A program made the translations under genes and the position numbers. From the NCBI GenBank assembly GCA_027443745.1, contig DAIAZB010000346.1, forward strand, positions 1 through 5,894: a stretch of DNA of 5,894 bases, read 5' to 3'. This document shows positions 1 through 5,894 of the stretch, piece after piece (position 1 is the stretch's first letter; each line of letters begins with the position of its first letter). The DNA comes from Thiomonas sp. GTDB lineage: Bacteria; Pseudomonadota; Gammaproteobacteria; Burkholderiales; Burkholderiaceae. Below the pieces are notes generated by a model. It had not been told where the DNA came from and did not search any database. It saw only the letters and a program-made list of their open reading frames with translations.

Positions 1-575
1 TGGTCCTTGCGCGACAGGGCTTCGAGAATCTCGCCCAACTGCTGCGGTCCCGCGACCATTCCGGCAAGCACGCCGCGAACGATGCGCACATCGGACAAGG
101 TCAAGGTCATACGCTGCACACCCCCCAATTGCAGGCTGCGCACGGCCAACTGCTGGACCTCGCGATCGGCGTCAAGCCCGGCATGACCATAGAACTCGGC
201 ACCGAACTGCAGCGGCTCGCGTGTGGCAAACACCCCCTGGGCCCGCGTGTGCACCACACTGCCGCAGTAGCACAGGCGCACGATGCCGCGGCGATTGAGC
301 AGATGCGTGTCGATGCGGGTAGCTTGCGGCGTCATGTCGGCGCGCAATCCGAGCGTGCGCCCGGACAGCTGGTCGACCAACTTGAAGGTCTGCAGATCGA
401 GATCCTGTCCCGTACCTGAAAGCAGGGAATCCACATACTCGACCAGCGGTGGAATGACCAGCTCGTAACCATAGCCACGCGCGGCATCCAACACAATGCG
501 GCGCAACTGTTCAATCGCGCGCGCCTCGGCTGGCAGCACGTCGGAAAATTGCTCGGGCAGGAGCCAGGCGGTCAT
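1..575 (-). CDS. hisZ: ATP phosphoribosyltransferase regulatory subunit HisZ, 3' end missing
   Basis: HisZ is a catalytically inactive paralogue of histidyl-tRNA synthetase. It joins the short-form HisG enzyme in the cytoplasm to make active, histidine-inhibited ATP phosphoribosyltransferase, the first step of histidine synthesis (family knowledge). The first 191 residues are visible; the rest runs off the left edge. The N-terminus [18 protein letters not shown] fits the HisZ start well. The class II synthetase-like fold shows at [11 protein letters not shown] (about 77-87), [10 protein letters not shown] (about 100-109) and [12 protein letters not shown] (119-130), the counterpart of synthetase motif 2. 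The histidyl-tRNA synthetase-specific catalytic region would lie beyond the edge, so HisZ is preferred over HisS on the N-terminal sequence and the position after hflC. The ATG at 573-575 is chosen because conserved sequence starts there, although no clear Shine-Dalgarno sequence precedes it. The gene is separated from hflC by 167 bp with a hairpin and a promoter candidate, so it may be transcribed on its own. Its presence implies a short-form HisG elsewhere in the genome. Confidence 0.93.
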   Translation of the reverse strand, partial: MTAWLLPEQFSDVLPAEARAIEQLRRIVLDAARGYGYELVIPPLVEYVDSLLSGTGQDLDLQTFKLVDQLSGRTLGLRADMTPQATRIDTHLLNRRGIVRLCYCGSVVHTRAQGVFATREPLQFGAEFYGHAGLDADREVQQLAVRSLQLGGVQRMTLTLSDVRIVRGVLAGMVAGPQQLGEILEALSRKD

Positions 576-614
576 GAGCGGTGGGAAATGGATGCTTGCT
601 GAGATCAAGCCGGC

Positions 615-646
615 ATTCTAGGTCGCAGGCCCTGCAGACCCGTCAG
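615..646 (-). promoter_or_regulatory. candidate hisZ promoter with a 20-bp spacer
   Basis: Read on the minus strand, TAGAAT (615-620) matches five of six bases of the -10 consensus. CTGACG (641-646) matches four of six bases of the -35 consensus. The 20-bp spacer is longer than the usual 16-18 bp. Transcription would start near 608, giving a leader of about 33 nt before the hisZ ATG. The site lies past the hairpin that follows hflC, where a new promoter would make sense. The long spacer weakens the call unless an activator that remodels the DNA is involved. Confidence 0.3.
621..640. repeat. 20-bp near-palindrome filling the hisZ promoter spacer
   Basis: On the plus strand the sequence is GGTCGCAGG, a central C, then CCTGCaGACC. 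The two 9-base arms are complementary except for one extra base in the right arm. The centre is too short for a good RNA hairpin without opening several pairs, so it reads better as a DNA dyad, the form of an operator. It occupies exactly the space between the candidate -35 and -10 boxes. No binding protein can be named from the sequence. Confidence 0.4.
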
Positions 647-706
647 TCGTGTGGCACCGGGGATACTCATCTGCAGGGTCGGCGAAGACGATGCGTCGCG
701 TTCGTG

Positions 707-737
707 GACATGGCGCCGGGCGCGGCAGCGCCATGTC
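707..737 (-). terminator. hairpin just downstream of hflC, terminator-like without a T-tract
   Basis: A perfect inverted repeat has 10-bp arms, GACATGGCGC and GCGCCATGTC (707-716 and 728-737), around an 11-nt loop. On the minus strand it begins 5 nt after the hflC stop codon. It is followed by CACGAACGCG, so the T-run of a classic intrinsic terminator is missing. It may be a weak terminator, part of a Rho-dependent one, or a structure that protects the 3' end of the hfq-hflXKC message from exonucleases. The structure itself is certain; its role is inferred from its position. Confidence 0.5.
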
Positions 738-742
738 TGCGC

Positions 743-1645
743 TCAATGCCGGGCCGGACCTGCTTTCGCTGGGACGTCGCCGTCTGGATTGCGAAAGAAG
801 CGGAAAAAAGCGGAGGATGGGTCGAGCACGACGACGTCGTTGCGGCTGTTGAAGCTCGCGCGATAAGCCTCCAGACTGCGATAGAACTCTGCGAACTTCG
901 GATTCTGGCCGAAGGCCTTGGCGTAGATTTCCGACGCCTTGGCGTCACCCTCGCCCTTGACGGTCTGGGCACGGCTGTAGGCATCCGCGATGAGGATTTC
1001 GCGCTGCTTGTCGGCTTCAGCGCGAATTTTTTCGGCCTCGGCCTGACCGGTGGAACGCAGTTCATTGGCGACACGCTTGCGCTCTGCAGCCATGCGGCGG
1101 TACACGGATTGCGTGATGTCGGCGACGAAATCAACCCGCGTCAGGCGCATGTCGACGATCTGCAGGCCGGTGCCGCTAACGGATTGCGTGATGACTTTCT
1201 GCACATCGGTCATGATTTTGTCGCGTTCGGAAGCCAGAACCTGACCGACCGTGCGACGCGTGATCTGTTCATTCAGCGCAGCCTTCACGATCTGATAGAG
1301 GCGATCGTTGGCGCGCTGCTCGCTGCCACCGTAACTGCGAATGAATTCGGTGGGGTTGACGATGCGCCATTTCAGGTACCAATCGACCACCACATTCTTC
1401 TTCTCCGCGGTGATGAAACGGTCGGTTTCGGGACTTTGCAACGTCAGCACGCGCTTGTCCAGAAACACCACGTTCTCCAACGGAGCCGGCCATTTGAAGT
1501 TCAGCCCGGGCGACTTGATCACCCGCTTGATTTCGCCCAGAGCAAAGACTGCGGCGTATTGCCGCTGATCGACGACGAACATGGAGGACACAAGGATGCC
1601 CAGAACGACGGCCAGGGCAACGATGGCAAGAATGATTCGGTTCAT
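743..1645 (-). CDS. hflC: SPFH-domain protein HflC, FtsH modulator subunit
   Basis: HflC pairs with HflK in a large inner-membrane assembly whose soluble part faces the periplasm. The assembly surrounds the AAA protease FtsH and controls its access to membrane substrates (known for E. coli). The protein has 300 residues, a normal family length. It has an uncleaved N-terminal anchor at about 3-24, then the SPFH/prohibitin domain (about 23-190; note VVDQRQYAAVFALGEI at 24-39 and the PGLNFKWP segment at 46-53). A charged helical stretch rich in Ala, Glu, Lys and Arg (about 185-245) is likely coiled coil. The C-terminal DVVVLDPSSAFFRFF motif (270-284) resembles the E. coli HflC end. The start ATG lies 9 nt after hflK, with GAGGT 6 nt upstream overlapping the hflK stop, so translation is probably coupled to hflK. 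No key region is missing. Confidence 0.96.
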   Translation of the reverse strand: MNRIILAIVALAVVLGILVSSMFVVDQRQYAAVFALGEIKRVIKSPGLNFKWPAPLENVVFLDKRVLTLQSPETDRFITAEKKNVVVDWYLKWRIVNPTEFIRSYGGSEQRANDRLYQIVKAALNEQITRRTVGQVLASERDKIMTDVQKVITQSVSGTGLQIVDMRLTRVDFVADITQSVYRRMAAERKRVANELRSTGQAEAEKIRAEADKQREILIADAYSRAQTVKGEGDAKASEIYAKAFGQNPKFAEFYRSLEAYRASFNSRNDVVVLDPSSAFFRFFRNPDGDVPAKAGPARH

Positions 1646-1651
1646 GACTGG

Positions 1652-1656
1652 ACCTC
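1652..1656 (-). promoter_or_regulatory. hflC ribosome binding site overlapping the hflK stop
   Basis: GAGGT on the minus strand lies 6 nt before the hflC ATG and shares two bases with the hflK TGA stop. A ribosome ending hflK would sit on this site, which favours coupled synthesis of the two partner subunits. Confidence 0.75.
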
Positions 1657-3064
1657 AGCGGGAGTTGCGCTCGCGCAGGCTGTCGCGCGAACTGCTGTCT
1701 GAGGCGTTGGCAACGGGGTTGGAACTCACCAATGCGGCCGCGCTGTCGCTGGCTGCGGGCGCGGAGGCGGGCAGATTGGGCAGCGGCAGGCCTGCCGCTG
1801 CCGAACGTGTCGGCGTCACCGGCCGCGGCGCTGCGCCCTGTTGCAGGAGTTTGTCGAGCGGCAGGTACAGCAGGTTGTTCGAGCCGCGAGACTCCACCAT
1901 CACCTTGCTCACGTTCGACAAGATGTGCTGCATGGTTTCCAGGTACATGCGTTCACGCGTCACTTGCGGCGCCTTTTCATACTGCTGCAAGATGAGATCG
2001 AAACGCGAGCTGTCACCCTGCGCTTCCGCCACGACCCGAGCCTTGTAGCCCTCGGCTTCCTGGATCAAGCGTGAAGCGGTGCCCTTGGCACGCGGCACCA
2101 CGTCGTTGGCGTAGGCCTCGGCCTCGTTCTTCAAACGCTCACGGTCCTGGCCGGCTTTGATGGCATCGTTGAAGGCGGATTGCACCTGCTCCGGTGGCTG
2201 CACGCTTTGCAGTGTGACGTTGGTCACCAGAATCCCGGTCTTGTAGCGATCCAGAATGGACTGGATCAAATCCTGCACCTTGATCGCGACTTCCGCGCGA
2301 CCCTCGTACAGCACGTAGTCCAGGGTCTTATTGCCGACCACTTCACGGATTGCGGTTTCGGCAGCCTGTGTCACCACATCGTCAGGGCTGCGATTGCTGT
2401 AGAGGTAGTTCACCACATTGCTGATGCGGTACTGCACGGCAAAGCGGATGTCGACGATGTTCTCGTCCTCGGTCAACATGGCCGAAGCCGGCAGTCCGGT
2501 GGTGCGAATTTCTCCTCCACGGCCAATTTCGACCGAGCGCACTTGCGACACGTTGACGATTTCCTCGGACTCGATGGGATAAGGCAGACGCCAGTGAAAA
2601 CCCGCCTCTTCGATGTAAGCCAGCTTGCCAAAGCGCGTGACGACGGCCTGCTGACCTTCCTGCACGATGAAGAAGCCGGAGCCGAGCCATGCCAGCACCA
2701 GAACGACAACCAGGATGATGAGCCCCAAGCCGGCAATCTTGGGCGAGGTCTGGAAGTCGGGCCTGCGCGGAGGTTTGAAGCCGCCACCGCCGCGGCCCTT
2801 GCGACCAAACAGATCATTGAGCTTGCGATTGAAGTCGCGCCACAGTTCGTCGAGATCCGGCGGACCACTGCCTTGACCTGGACGCTTGCCGTCCTGACCC
2901 GGACGCTTGTCACCCTGCCCCGTGCCGTTGCCGTTCTTGGGATCGGGGTTTTGGGGCGGTTGGTCCGAGCCGCCTCGCCCCCAGTTGGGATCGTTCAAAT
3001 TCCGGCTGGCTTCGGGCGGGGCAGAAGCGGCAGATGTCGCCGCTCGGGGCCACTTGAGTTGCAT
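1655..3064 (-). CDS. hflK: SPFH-domain protein HflK, FtsH modulator subunit
   Basis: HflK is the partner of HflC in the membrane complex that regulates FtsH. From the ATG at 3062-3064 it has 469 residues, about 50 more than E. coli HflK. Order: a short N-terminal stretch; the family's N-terminal motif LNDPNWGRGG (about 23-32); a Gly/Pro/Lys-rich segment with heptad repeats (about 42-66); the DLDELWRDFNRKLNDLFG motif (70-87); one membrane helix (about 110-134); the SPFH domain (from about 135, with QEGQQAVVTRFGK at 135-147); and a charged helical region (about 303-355). The last 55 or so residues are rich in Ala, Ser and Pro. The start is uncertain. A TTG at 3083-3085 overlaps the hflX stop as TTGA and would add seven residues, and a TTG just before NDPNW would give a shorter, more standard N-terminus. 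None has a clear Shine-Dalgarno sequence. The ATG is chosen as the strongest codon. Confidence 0.94.
   Translation of the reverse strand: MQLKWPRAATSAASAPPEASRNLNDPNWGRGGSDQPPQNPDPKNGNGTGQGDKRPGQDGKRPGQGSGPPDLDELWRDFNRKLNDLFGRKGRGGGGFKPPRRPDFQTSPKIAGLGLIILVVVLVLAWLGSGFFIVQEGQQAVVTRFGKLAYIEEAGFHWRLPYPIESEEIVNVSQVRSVEIGRGGEIRTTGLPASAMLTEDENIVDIRFAVQYRISNVVNYLYSNRSPDDVVTQAAETAIREVVGNKTLDYVLYEGRAEVAIKVQDLIQSILDRYKTGILVTNVTLQSVQPPEQVQSAFNDAIKAGQDRERLKNEAEAYANDVVPRAKGTASRLIQEAEGYKARVVAEAQGDSSRFDLILQQYEKAPQVTRERMYLETMQHILSNVSKVMVESRGSNNLLYLPLDKLLQQGAAPRPVTPTRSAAAGLPLPNLPASAPAASDSAAALVSSNPVANASDSSSRDSLRERNSR
2873..2914 (-). repeat. two 21-bp tandem repeats within hflK
   Basis: Two imperfect 21-bp units lie head to tail (2873-2893 and 2894-2914). 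They encode the heptads GDKRPGQ and DGKRPGQ on the cytoplasmic side of the HflK membrane helix. A preceding segment, NGNGTGQ, looks like a decayed third unit. The repeat keeps the reading frame, so copy number could vary between strains without breaking the gene. Confidence 0.7.
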
Positions 3065-3081
3065 GGTGAAGGCGTTGGATG

Positions 3082-4239
3082 TCAAACGTGGAGAGTGGGA
3101 TTGGTGTCGGTTTCGCTGCGGGCAACCAGGCCCGCCAGATACTCCCTAACCGTATCGACGCCCGCACCTGTCAAGGCGCTGACGTCAAAGCTTTTGATCC
3201 TATCACGACCACCTAATCCGACATGCGCTCCGTAACGAACTGTAAACGGAACAGGAGCTTGGAGTTTGTCGATTTTGTTGTAGATCAGGATCTGCGGGAT
3301 GTCCTCGGCGCCGATCTCCGCCAGGACGTTGTTGACTTGCTCGATCTGCTGCTCACGCTGCTCGTTCGACAGGTCGACCACATGGAGCAAGACGTCGGCC
3401 TCCACGGTTTCGTCCAGCGTGGCCTTGAAAGCATCGACCAGCGGGTGCGGCAAATCGCGGATGAAACCCACGGTGTCGGATACCACTGCGAAACGACCAG
3501 GCGCGAGAAATACGCGGCGCGTGGTCGTGTCCAAGGTGGCGAACAGTTGGTCGGCAACATAGCCATGAGCATGCGTCAGCGCATTGAACAGGGTGCTCTT
3601 GCCGGCGTTGGTGTAGCCGACGATGGAAACGCGCAGCTGTCCGGCCCGGGCGCGGGCACGGCGCTGTGTGAGGCGCTGGCGTTCGAGCTTGTGCAACCGC
3701 GTTTGCAGGTTCTTGATTTTGTCTTCCAGCATGCGGCGATCCAGTTCGATCTGCTTTTCACCCGGGCCTCCGCGCAGGCCAATGCCGCCTTGCTGGCGCT
3801 CGAGGTGCGTCCAGCCACGAACCAGGCGGGTTGCCGCATGACGCAGTCGTGCCAATTCAACTTGCAATTTGCCCTCGCCGCTGCGAGCGCGGCGCGCGAA
3901 AATTTCCAGGATCAGCGCCGTTCGATCCCAGACGGAAACGCCAAGCTCACGTTCGAGATTGCGTTGCTGTACGGGAGACAAGGGATTGTCGAAGAGCACG
4001 CAAGAGGCCTGGTTATCCAGCACCTGCTGCTTGAGTTCGGCCACCTTGCCGCTGCCGATATACAGCGCGGGGTCGAGGCGACGACGTGTGCTCCACATGC
4101 TGGCGGACGGAAGGAGGCCTGCCGATAACGCCAACTCACGCAACTCGCCAAGCGTGGAATCGGGGTTGGGCTGCCCGGTGTCGACCCCGACAAGCACTGC
4201 GCCGGGGGTAGCCTCAGGCCGCGTCTGACTCAGACTCAC
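3082..4239 (-). CDS. hflX: ribosome-associated GTPase HflX
   Basis: HflX is a cytoplasmic GTPase that binds ribosomes and splits stalled 70S particles, notably under heat or antibiotic stress (known for E. coli). The 385 residues show the N-terminal HflX domain (about 14-200) with [11 protein letters not shown] (59-69), [15 protein letters not shown] (82-96), a basic [20 protein letters not shown] stretch (127-146) and the glycine loop [19 protein letters not shown] (151-169). The G domain follows: G1 GYTNAGKST (208-216), G2 TLDTTTRR (235-242), G3 DTVGF (255-259), G4 NKID (321-324) and G5 SALTGAG (354-360). It ends soon after the G domain, so it lacks most of the C-terminal extension of the 426-residue E. 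coli protein. The start is GTG at 4237-4239, inside hfq (26-nt overlap). A second GTG at 4195-4197, just after the hfq stop, would remove 14 residues and still keep the conserved LVGVDTG start. Neither has a strong Shine-Dalgarno sequence, so expression is probably coupled to hfq. Confidence 0.96.
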   Translation of the reverse strand: MSLSQTRPEATPGAVLVGVDTGQPNPDSTLGELRELALSAGLLPSASMWSTRRRLDPALYIGSGKVAELKQQVLDNQASCVLFDNPLSPVQQRNLERELGVSVWDRTALILEIFARRARSGEGKLQVELARLRHAATRLVRGWTHLERQQGGIGLRGGPGEKQIELDRRMLEDKIKNLQTRLHKLERQRLTQRRARARAGQLRVSIVGYTNAGKSTLFNALTHAHGYVADQLFATLDTTTRRVFLAPGRFAVVSDTVGFIRDLPHPLVDAFKATLDETVEADVLLHVVDLSNEQREQQIEQVNNVLAEIGAEDIPQILIYNKIDKLQAPVPFTVRYGAHVGLGGRDRIKSFDVSALTGAGVDTVREYLAGLVARSETDTNPTLHV

Positions 4240-4459
4240 CGACGTTGAAACTCACGGGACGGGCCGGCACAACGGTAGAAATCGCATGCTTGTAAACCAT
4301 CTGCGTCACGGTATTGCGCAACAGGACCACATATTGGTCAAACGATTCGATATGGCCTTGCAGCTTGATGCCGTTGACCAGGTAAATCGAAACCTGAACA
4401 TGCTCCTTGCGCAGCAGGTTCAAAAAGGGGTCTTGTAGCAACTGCCCTTTGTTACTCAT
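4214..4459 (-). CDS. hfq: RNA chaperone Hfq
   Basis: Hfq is a ring-shaped hexamer of the Sm-like family that pairs small RNAs with target mRNAs. The 81 residues contain a complete Sm fold with both motifs. Key positions, offset by one from E. coli, are visible: Q9, D10, Y56, K57 and H58 of the U-binding proximal face (the YKHA motif, 56-59), and Y26, I31 and K32 of the distal face that binds A-rich RNA. The lateral rim reads R17-K18-E19-H20 rather than the RRER of E. coli; I recall this as usual in Burkholderiales. The C-terminal tail is short and acidic (GESESDAA), unlike the long E. coli tail. TGGAG lies 6 nt before the ATG and a promoter candidate lies upstream, so hfq is probably the first gene of the hfq-hflXKC unit. 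Confidence 0.98.
   Translation of the reverse strand: MSNKGQLLQDPFLNLLRKEHVQVSIYLVNGIKLQGHIESFDQYVVLLRNTVTQMVYKHAISTVVPARPVSFNVGESESDAA
4223..4235. repeat. 13-bp palindrome at the hfq end and hflX start
   Basis: GTCTGA, a central base, then TCAGAC form a perfect 6-bp-arm palindrome inside the 26-nt hfq/hflX overlap, right beside the hflX GTG. A one-base centre is a poor RNA loop. It may simply reflect the Ser-Glu codons of the Hfq tail. Confidence 0.4.
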
Positions 4460-4465
4460 GAAAAA

Positions 4466-4470
4466 CTCCA
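4466..4470 (-). promoter_or_regulatory. hfq ribosome binding site
   Basis: TGGAG on the minus strand is followed by TTTTTC and the hfq ATG, leaving 6 nt between GGAG and the start codon. It is one of the two clear Shine-Dalgarno sites in the block, the other being that of hflC. The U-run between site and start could be contacted by the proximal face of Hfq. Confidence 0.8.
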
Positions 4471-4512
4471 GTTGAGATTGTGATGCGAAAACTGCAAACT
4501 GCTGCTGAACAT

Positions 4513-4544
4513 AGCATAAACCCTTGTCGACGCAGGCTTGTCAA
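4513..4544 (-). promoter_or_regulatory. candidate promoter for hfq-hflXKC
   Basis: A perfect TTGACA -35 box lies at 4539-4544 on the minus strand. The best -10 candidate by sequence is TATGCT (4513-4518), but its spacer is 20 bp. TTTATG (4515-4520) gives an 18-bp spacer with a poorer match. An A/T-rich AAAATTT stretch lies upstream, where an UP element would sit. The site falls between the der-end hairpin and the hfq ribosome binding site and would give a leader of roughly 45-50 nt. Which -10 is used cannot be decided here. Confidence 0.45.
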
Positions 4545-4566
4545 ACAATCGGGAAATTTTGCCAAA

Positions 4567-4587
4567 GTGACTGCCAACGGCGGTCAC
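4567..4587 (-). terminator. hairpin overlapping the der stop codon
   Basis: The minus strand can fold as GTGAC, a C/A mismatch, GCC, loop GTT, GGC, then GTCAC: eight pairs around a 3-nt loop. The der TGA stop lies inside the 5' arm. Only TTT follows the stem before GGCAAAATTT, so it would be a weak intrinsic terminator at best. Its place between der and the hfq promoter candidate fits partial insulation of the two units. Confidence 0.4.
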
Positions 4588-5894
4588 CAGCGCTCCGTGG
4601 CGTAGGGATTGCTGGAGGACCGATATTCCACCCGAAGCGGGGTTCCGCTGAGCTTGAAAGCCCTTGAAAAACGTGACTCCAGATAGCGCGTGTAGCTGTT
4701 GGGCACCCGATCCAGTGCGTTGCCGTGGATGACGATGACGGGAGGGTTTTGGCCACCCTGGTGGGCATAGCGCAGTTTGGGCCTGACGGTACCGGCACGC
4801 GGTGGTTGTTGGAAGGCGACCGCCTCTTGCAAGGCACGCGTGAGTTTGGGGGTGGACATCTTGGCGAATGCCGCCTTGTAAGCCTCGTTCACGGATCTGA
4901 GCACGGCCGACAGACCCTTGCGTGACAGGGCGGAAATTTCGTGTTGGCGGGCAAAACCGAGAAACGGCAGGCGCTCGACGCTGGCGTGGCTGAACTGGTG
5001 CCGCTGGTAGTCGTCGACCATGTCCCACTTGTTCGAGGCCACGACCACGGCACGGCCTGACTCCACGGCGAAACCGGCAATATGCGCGTCCTGATCGGAC
5101 ACGCCTTCACTGGCGTCGAGCAAGAGCACGACGACATTGGCGGACTCGATCGCCTGAAGCGTTTTCAGCACCGAGAATTTCTCGATGGTCTCGAACACCT
5201 TGCCTTTGCGCCGCAGACCGGCAGTGTCGATCAGGATGTACTCCACCCCATCGCGGCTGAACGGCACTTCGATCGCGTCGCGTGTGGTTCCGGGCTGGTC
5301 GAACGCAATCACGCGCTCTTCACCCACCAAGGCGTTGATCAGGGTCGATTTCCCGACATTGGGCCGACCCACGATCGCCAATTTGATGACGCGCGGTTGG
5401 AGGCTGAGGGCGGGACCCTCGGGGGTGACACCATCGGGCAATGCCGATTCAGCCTCGAGCGCAGCTGCGGCATCATCGGCTGCGCCTTCATCGGTCAGCG
5501 GTGGCGCGGGTGGACGCAGCAGGTCACCAACCGCATCGAGCAAGATGCCGACACCGCTGCCATGTGCCGCGCTGACCGGCAAGGGTACGCCCAGCCCCAG
5601 TTCGTGAAACTCGGCCATGGCCGTGGGCGGCAGGCCTTCGGCCTTGTTCACGGCCAGCAACACCGACTTGCCGGTCTTGCGCAAATAGGCGGCGATGCGC
5701 TGGTCCTGCGGCGCCAATCCGGTTCTGGCATCGGTCAGGAAAACGACGACGTCCGATTCGGCGATGGCCTGCTTGGTCTGTTTGGCCATCTCGGCGACGA
5801 TGCCGCCATCCACCACGGGCTCGAAACCACCGGTATCGACGACGAGGAAGGACTGGCCATCCCATTGCGTTTTGGCGTAGTGACGATCGCGCGT
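4584..5894 (-). CDS. der: ribosome-assembly GTPase Der (EngA), 5' end missing
   Basis: Der has two G domains in tandem plus a KH-like domain and is essential for 50S subunit maturation (family knowledge). The last 436 residues are visible. The missing part is the N-terminal thirty-odd residues with the first P-loop. The visible part starts at [13 protein letters not shown], the switch I region of domain 1, followed by DTGG (20-23), NKAE (83-86, G4) and SAAHGSGV (108-115, G5). An acidic, Ala-rich linker spans about 130-165. Domain 2 has GRPNVGKST (176-184), PGTTRD (201-206), DTAG (223-226), NKWD (288-291) and SAL (321-323). The KH-like domain covers about 346-431 and contains [20 protein letters not shown]. 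The protein ends early at NPYATERW, without the basic tail of E. coli Der. Frame and motifs are intact, so this is a gene cut by the window edge, not a pseudogene. Confidence 0.97.
   Translation of the reverse strand, partial: TRDRHYAKTQWDGQSFLVVDTGGFEPVVDGGIVAEMAKQTKQAIAESDVVVFLTDARTGLAPQDQRIAAYLRKTGKSVLLAVNKAEGLPPTAMAEFHELGLGVPLPVSAAHGSGVGILLDAVGDLLRPPAPPLTDEGAADDAAAALEAESALPDGVTPEGPALSLQPRVIKLAIVGRPNVGKSTLINALVGEERVIAFDQPGTTRDAIEVPFSRDGVEYILIDTAGLRRKGKVFETIEKFSVLKTLQAIESANVVVLLLDASEGVSDQDAHIAGFAVESGRAVVVASNKWDMVDDYQRHQFSHASVERLPFLGFARQHEISALSRKGLSAVLRSVNEAYKAAFAKMSTPKLTRALQEAVAFQQPPRAGTVRPKLRYAHQGGQNPPVIVIHGNALDRVPNSYTRYLESRFSRAFKLSGTPLRVEYRSSSNPYATERW

Noticed and set aside
618..734. 38-codon minus-strand frame (MALPRPAPCPRTRR...) in the hflC-hisZ gap, considered as a small DUF2065/YjeT-like gene
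   Set aside because: The product is not hydrophobic and does not resemble the small membrane protein found after hflC in some genomes. Its start lies within the hairpin arm and it has no ribosome binding site.
581..1702. 373-codon open frame on the plus strand opposite hflC
   Set aside because: Its codons are in exact register with the hflC codons, so a stop appears only where hflC uses TTA, CTA or TCA. These are rare in GC-rich genes, so long open frames arise automatically. The translation shows no domain I recognise.
2180..3235. 351-codon open frame on the plus strand opposite hflK
   Set aside because: Same codon register as hflK and the same explanation. hflK on the other strand has a clear family match.
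3223..4128. 301-codon open frame on the plus strand opposite hflX
   Set aside because: Same codon register as hflX, which has all five G motifs. The antisense product shows no recognisable motif.
3082..4239. GGPGEKQ in HflX as an insertion that breaks the glycine loop (E. coli has GPGETQ)
   Set aside because: I recall the [13 protein letters not shown] form as usual in betaproteobacterial HflX, and the flanking sequence is intact.
4584..5894. der as a truncated or single-domain GTPase lacking the first P-loop
   Set aside because: The frame stays open to the window edge with domain 1 switch I sequence at the boundary, so the missing P-loop is cut by the window and not lost.
1..5894. Mobile element, CRISPR array, tRNA or defence island
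   Set aside because: No terminal inverted repeats, transposase, spaced direct repeats or tRNA-like folds were seen. The gene order and composition are uniform and housekeeping in nature.

Overview
The window looks like a chromosomal housekeeping segment of a GC-rich betaproteobacterium, most likely order Burkholderiales. Every gene is on the minus strand. In the direction of transcription (right to left) the order is der, hfq, hflX, hflK, hflC, hisZ. That order, the RKEH rim sequence in Hfq, and the presence of hisZ (absent from E. coli) are what I recall as typical of Burkholderiales. Genus cannot be fixed from the sequence alone.

Layout. At the right edge, der lacks its 5' end: the first P-loop lies outside the window. 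A 124-bp gap follows, holding a hairpin that overlaps the der stop codon, a promoter candidate with a perfect TTGACA box, and a good hfq ribosome binding site. hfq, hflX, hflK and hflC are then packed tightly: hfq and hflX overlap by 26 nt, hflX and hflK touch or nearly touch, and only 9 nt separate hflK from hflC. After hflC comes a 167-bp gap with a perfect 10-bp-arm hairpin just past the stop codon. Further on is a candidate hisZ promoter whose long spacer is filled by a near-palindrome. hisZ runs off the left edge.

Function. Der is a double GTPase for 50S ribosome assembly. Hfq is the RNA chaperone for small-RNA regulation. HflX is a ribosome-splitting and rescue GTPase. HflK and HflC form the inner-membrane SPFH complex that controls the FtsH protease. 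HisZ is the regulatory subunit of short-form ATP phosphoribosyltransferase, the first step of histidine synthesis. The hfq-hflXKC block reads as one translationally coupled operon. der and hisZ look like neighbouring units set apart by hairpins.

I found no mobile element, CRISPR array, tRNA, rRNA or new defence system. The unusual points are regulatory-scale structures (the hisZ promoter dyad, stop-codon hairpins, coupled starts with no clear Shine-Dalgarno sequence, possible Hfq autoregulation) and low-complexity extensions at both ends of HflK. Long plus-strand open frames opposite hflC, hflK and hflX are codon-register artefacts.
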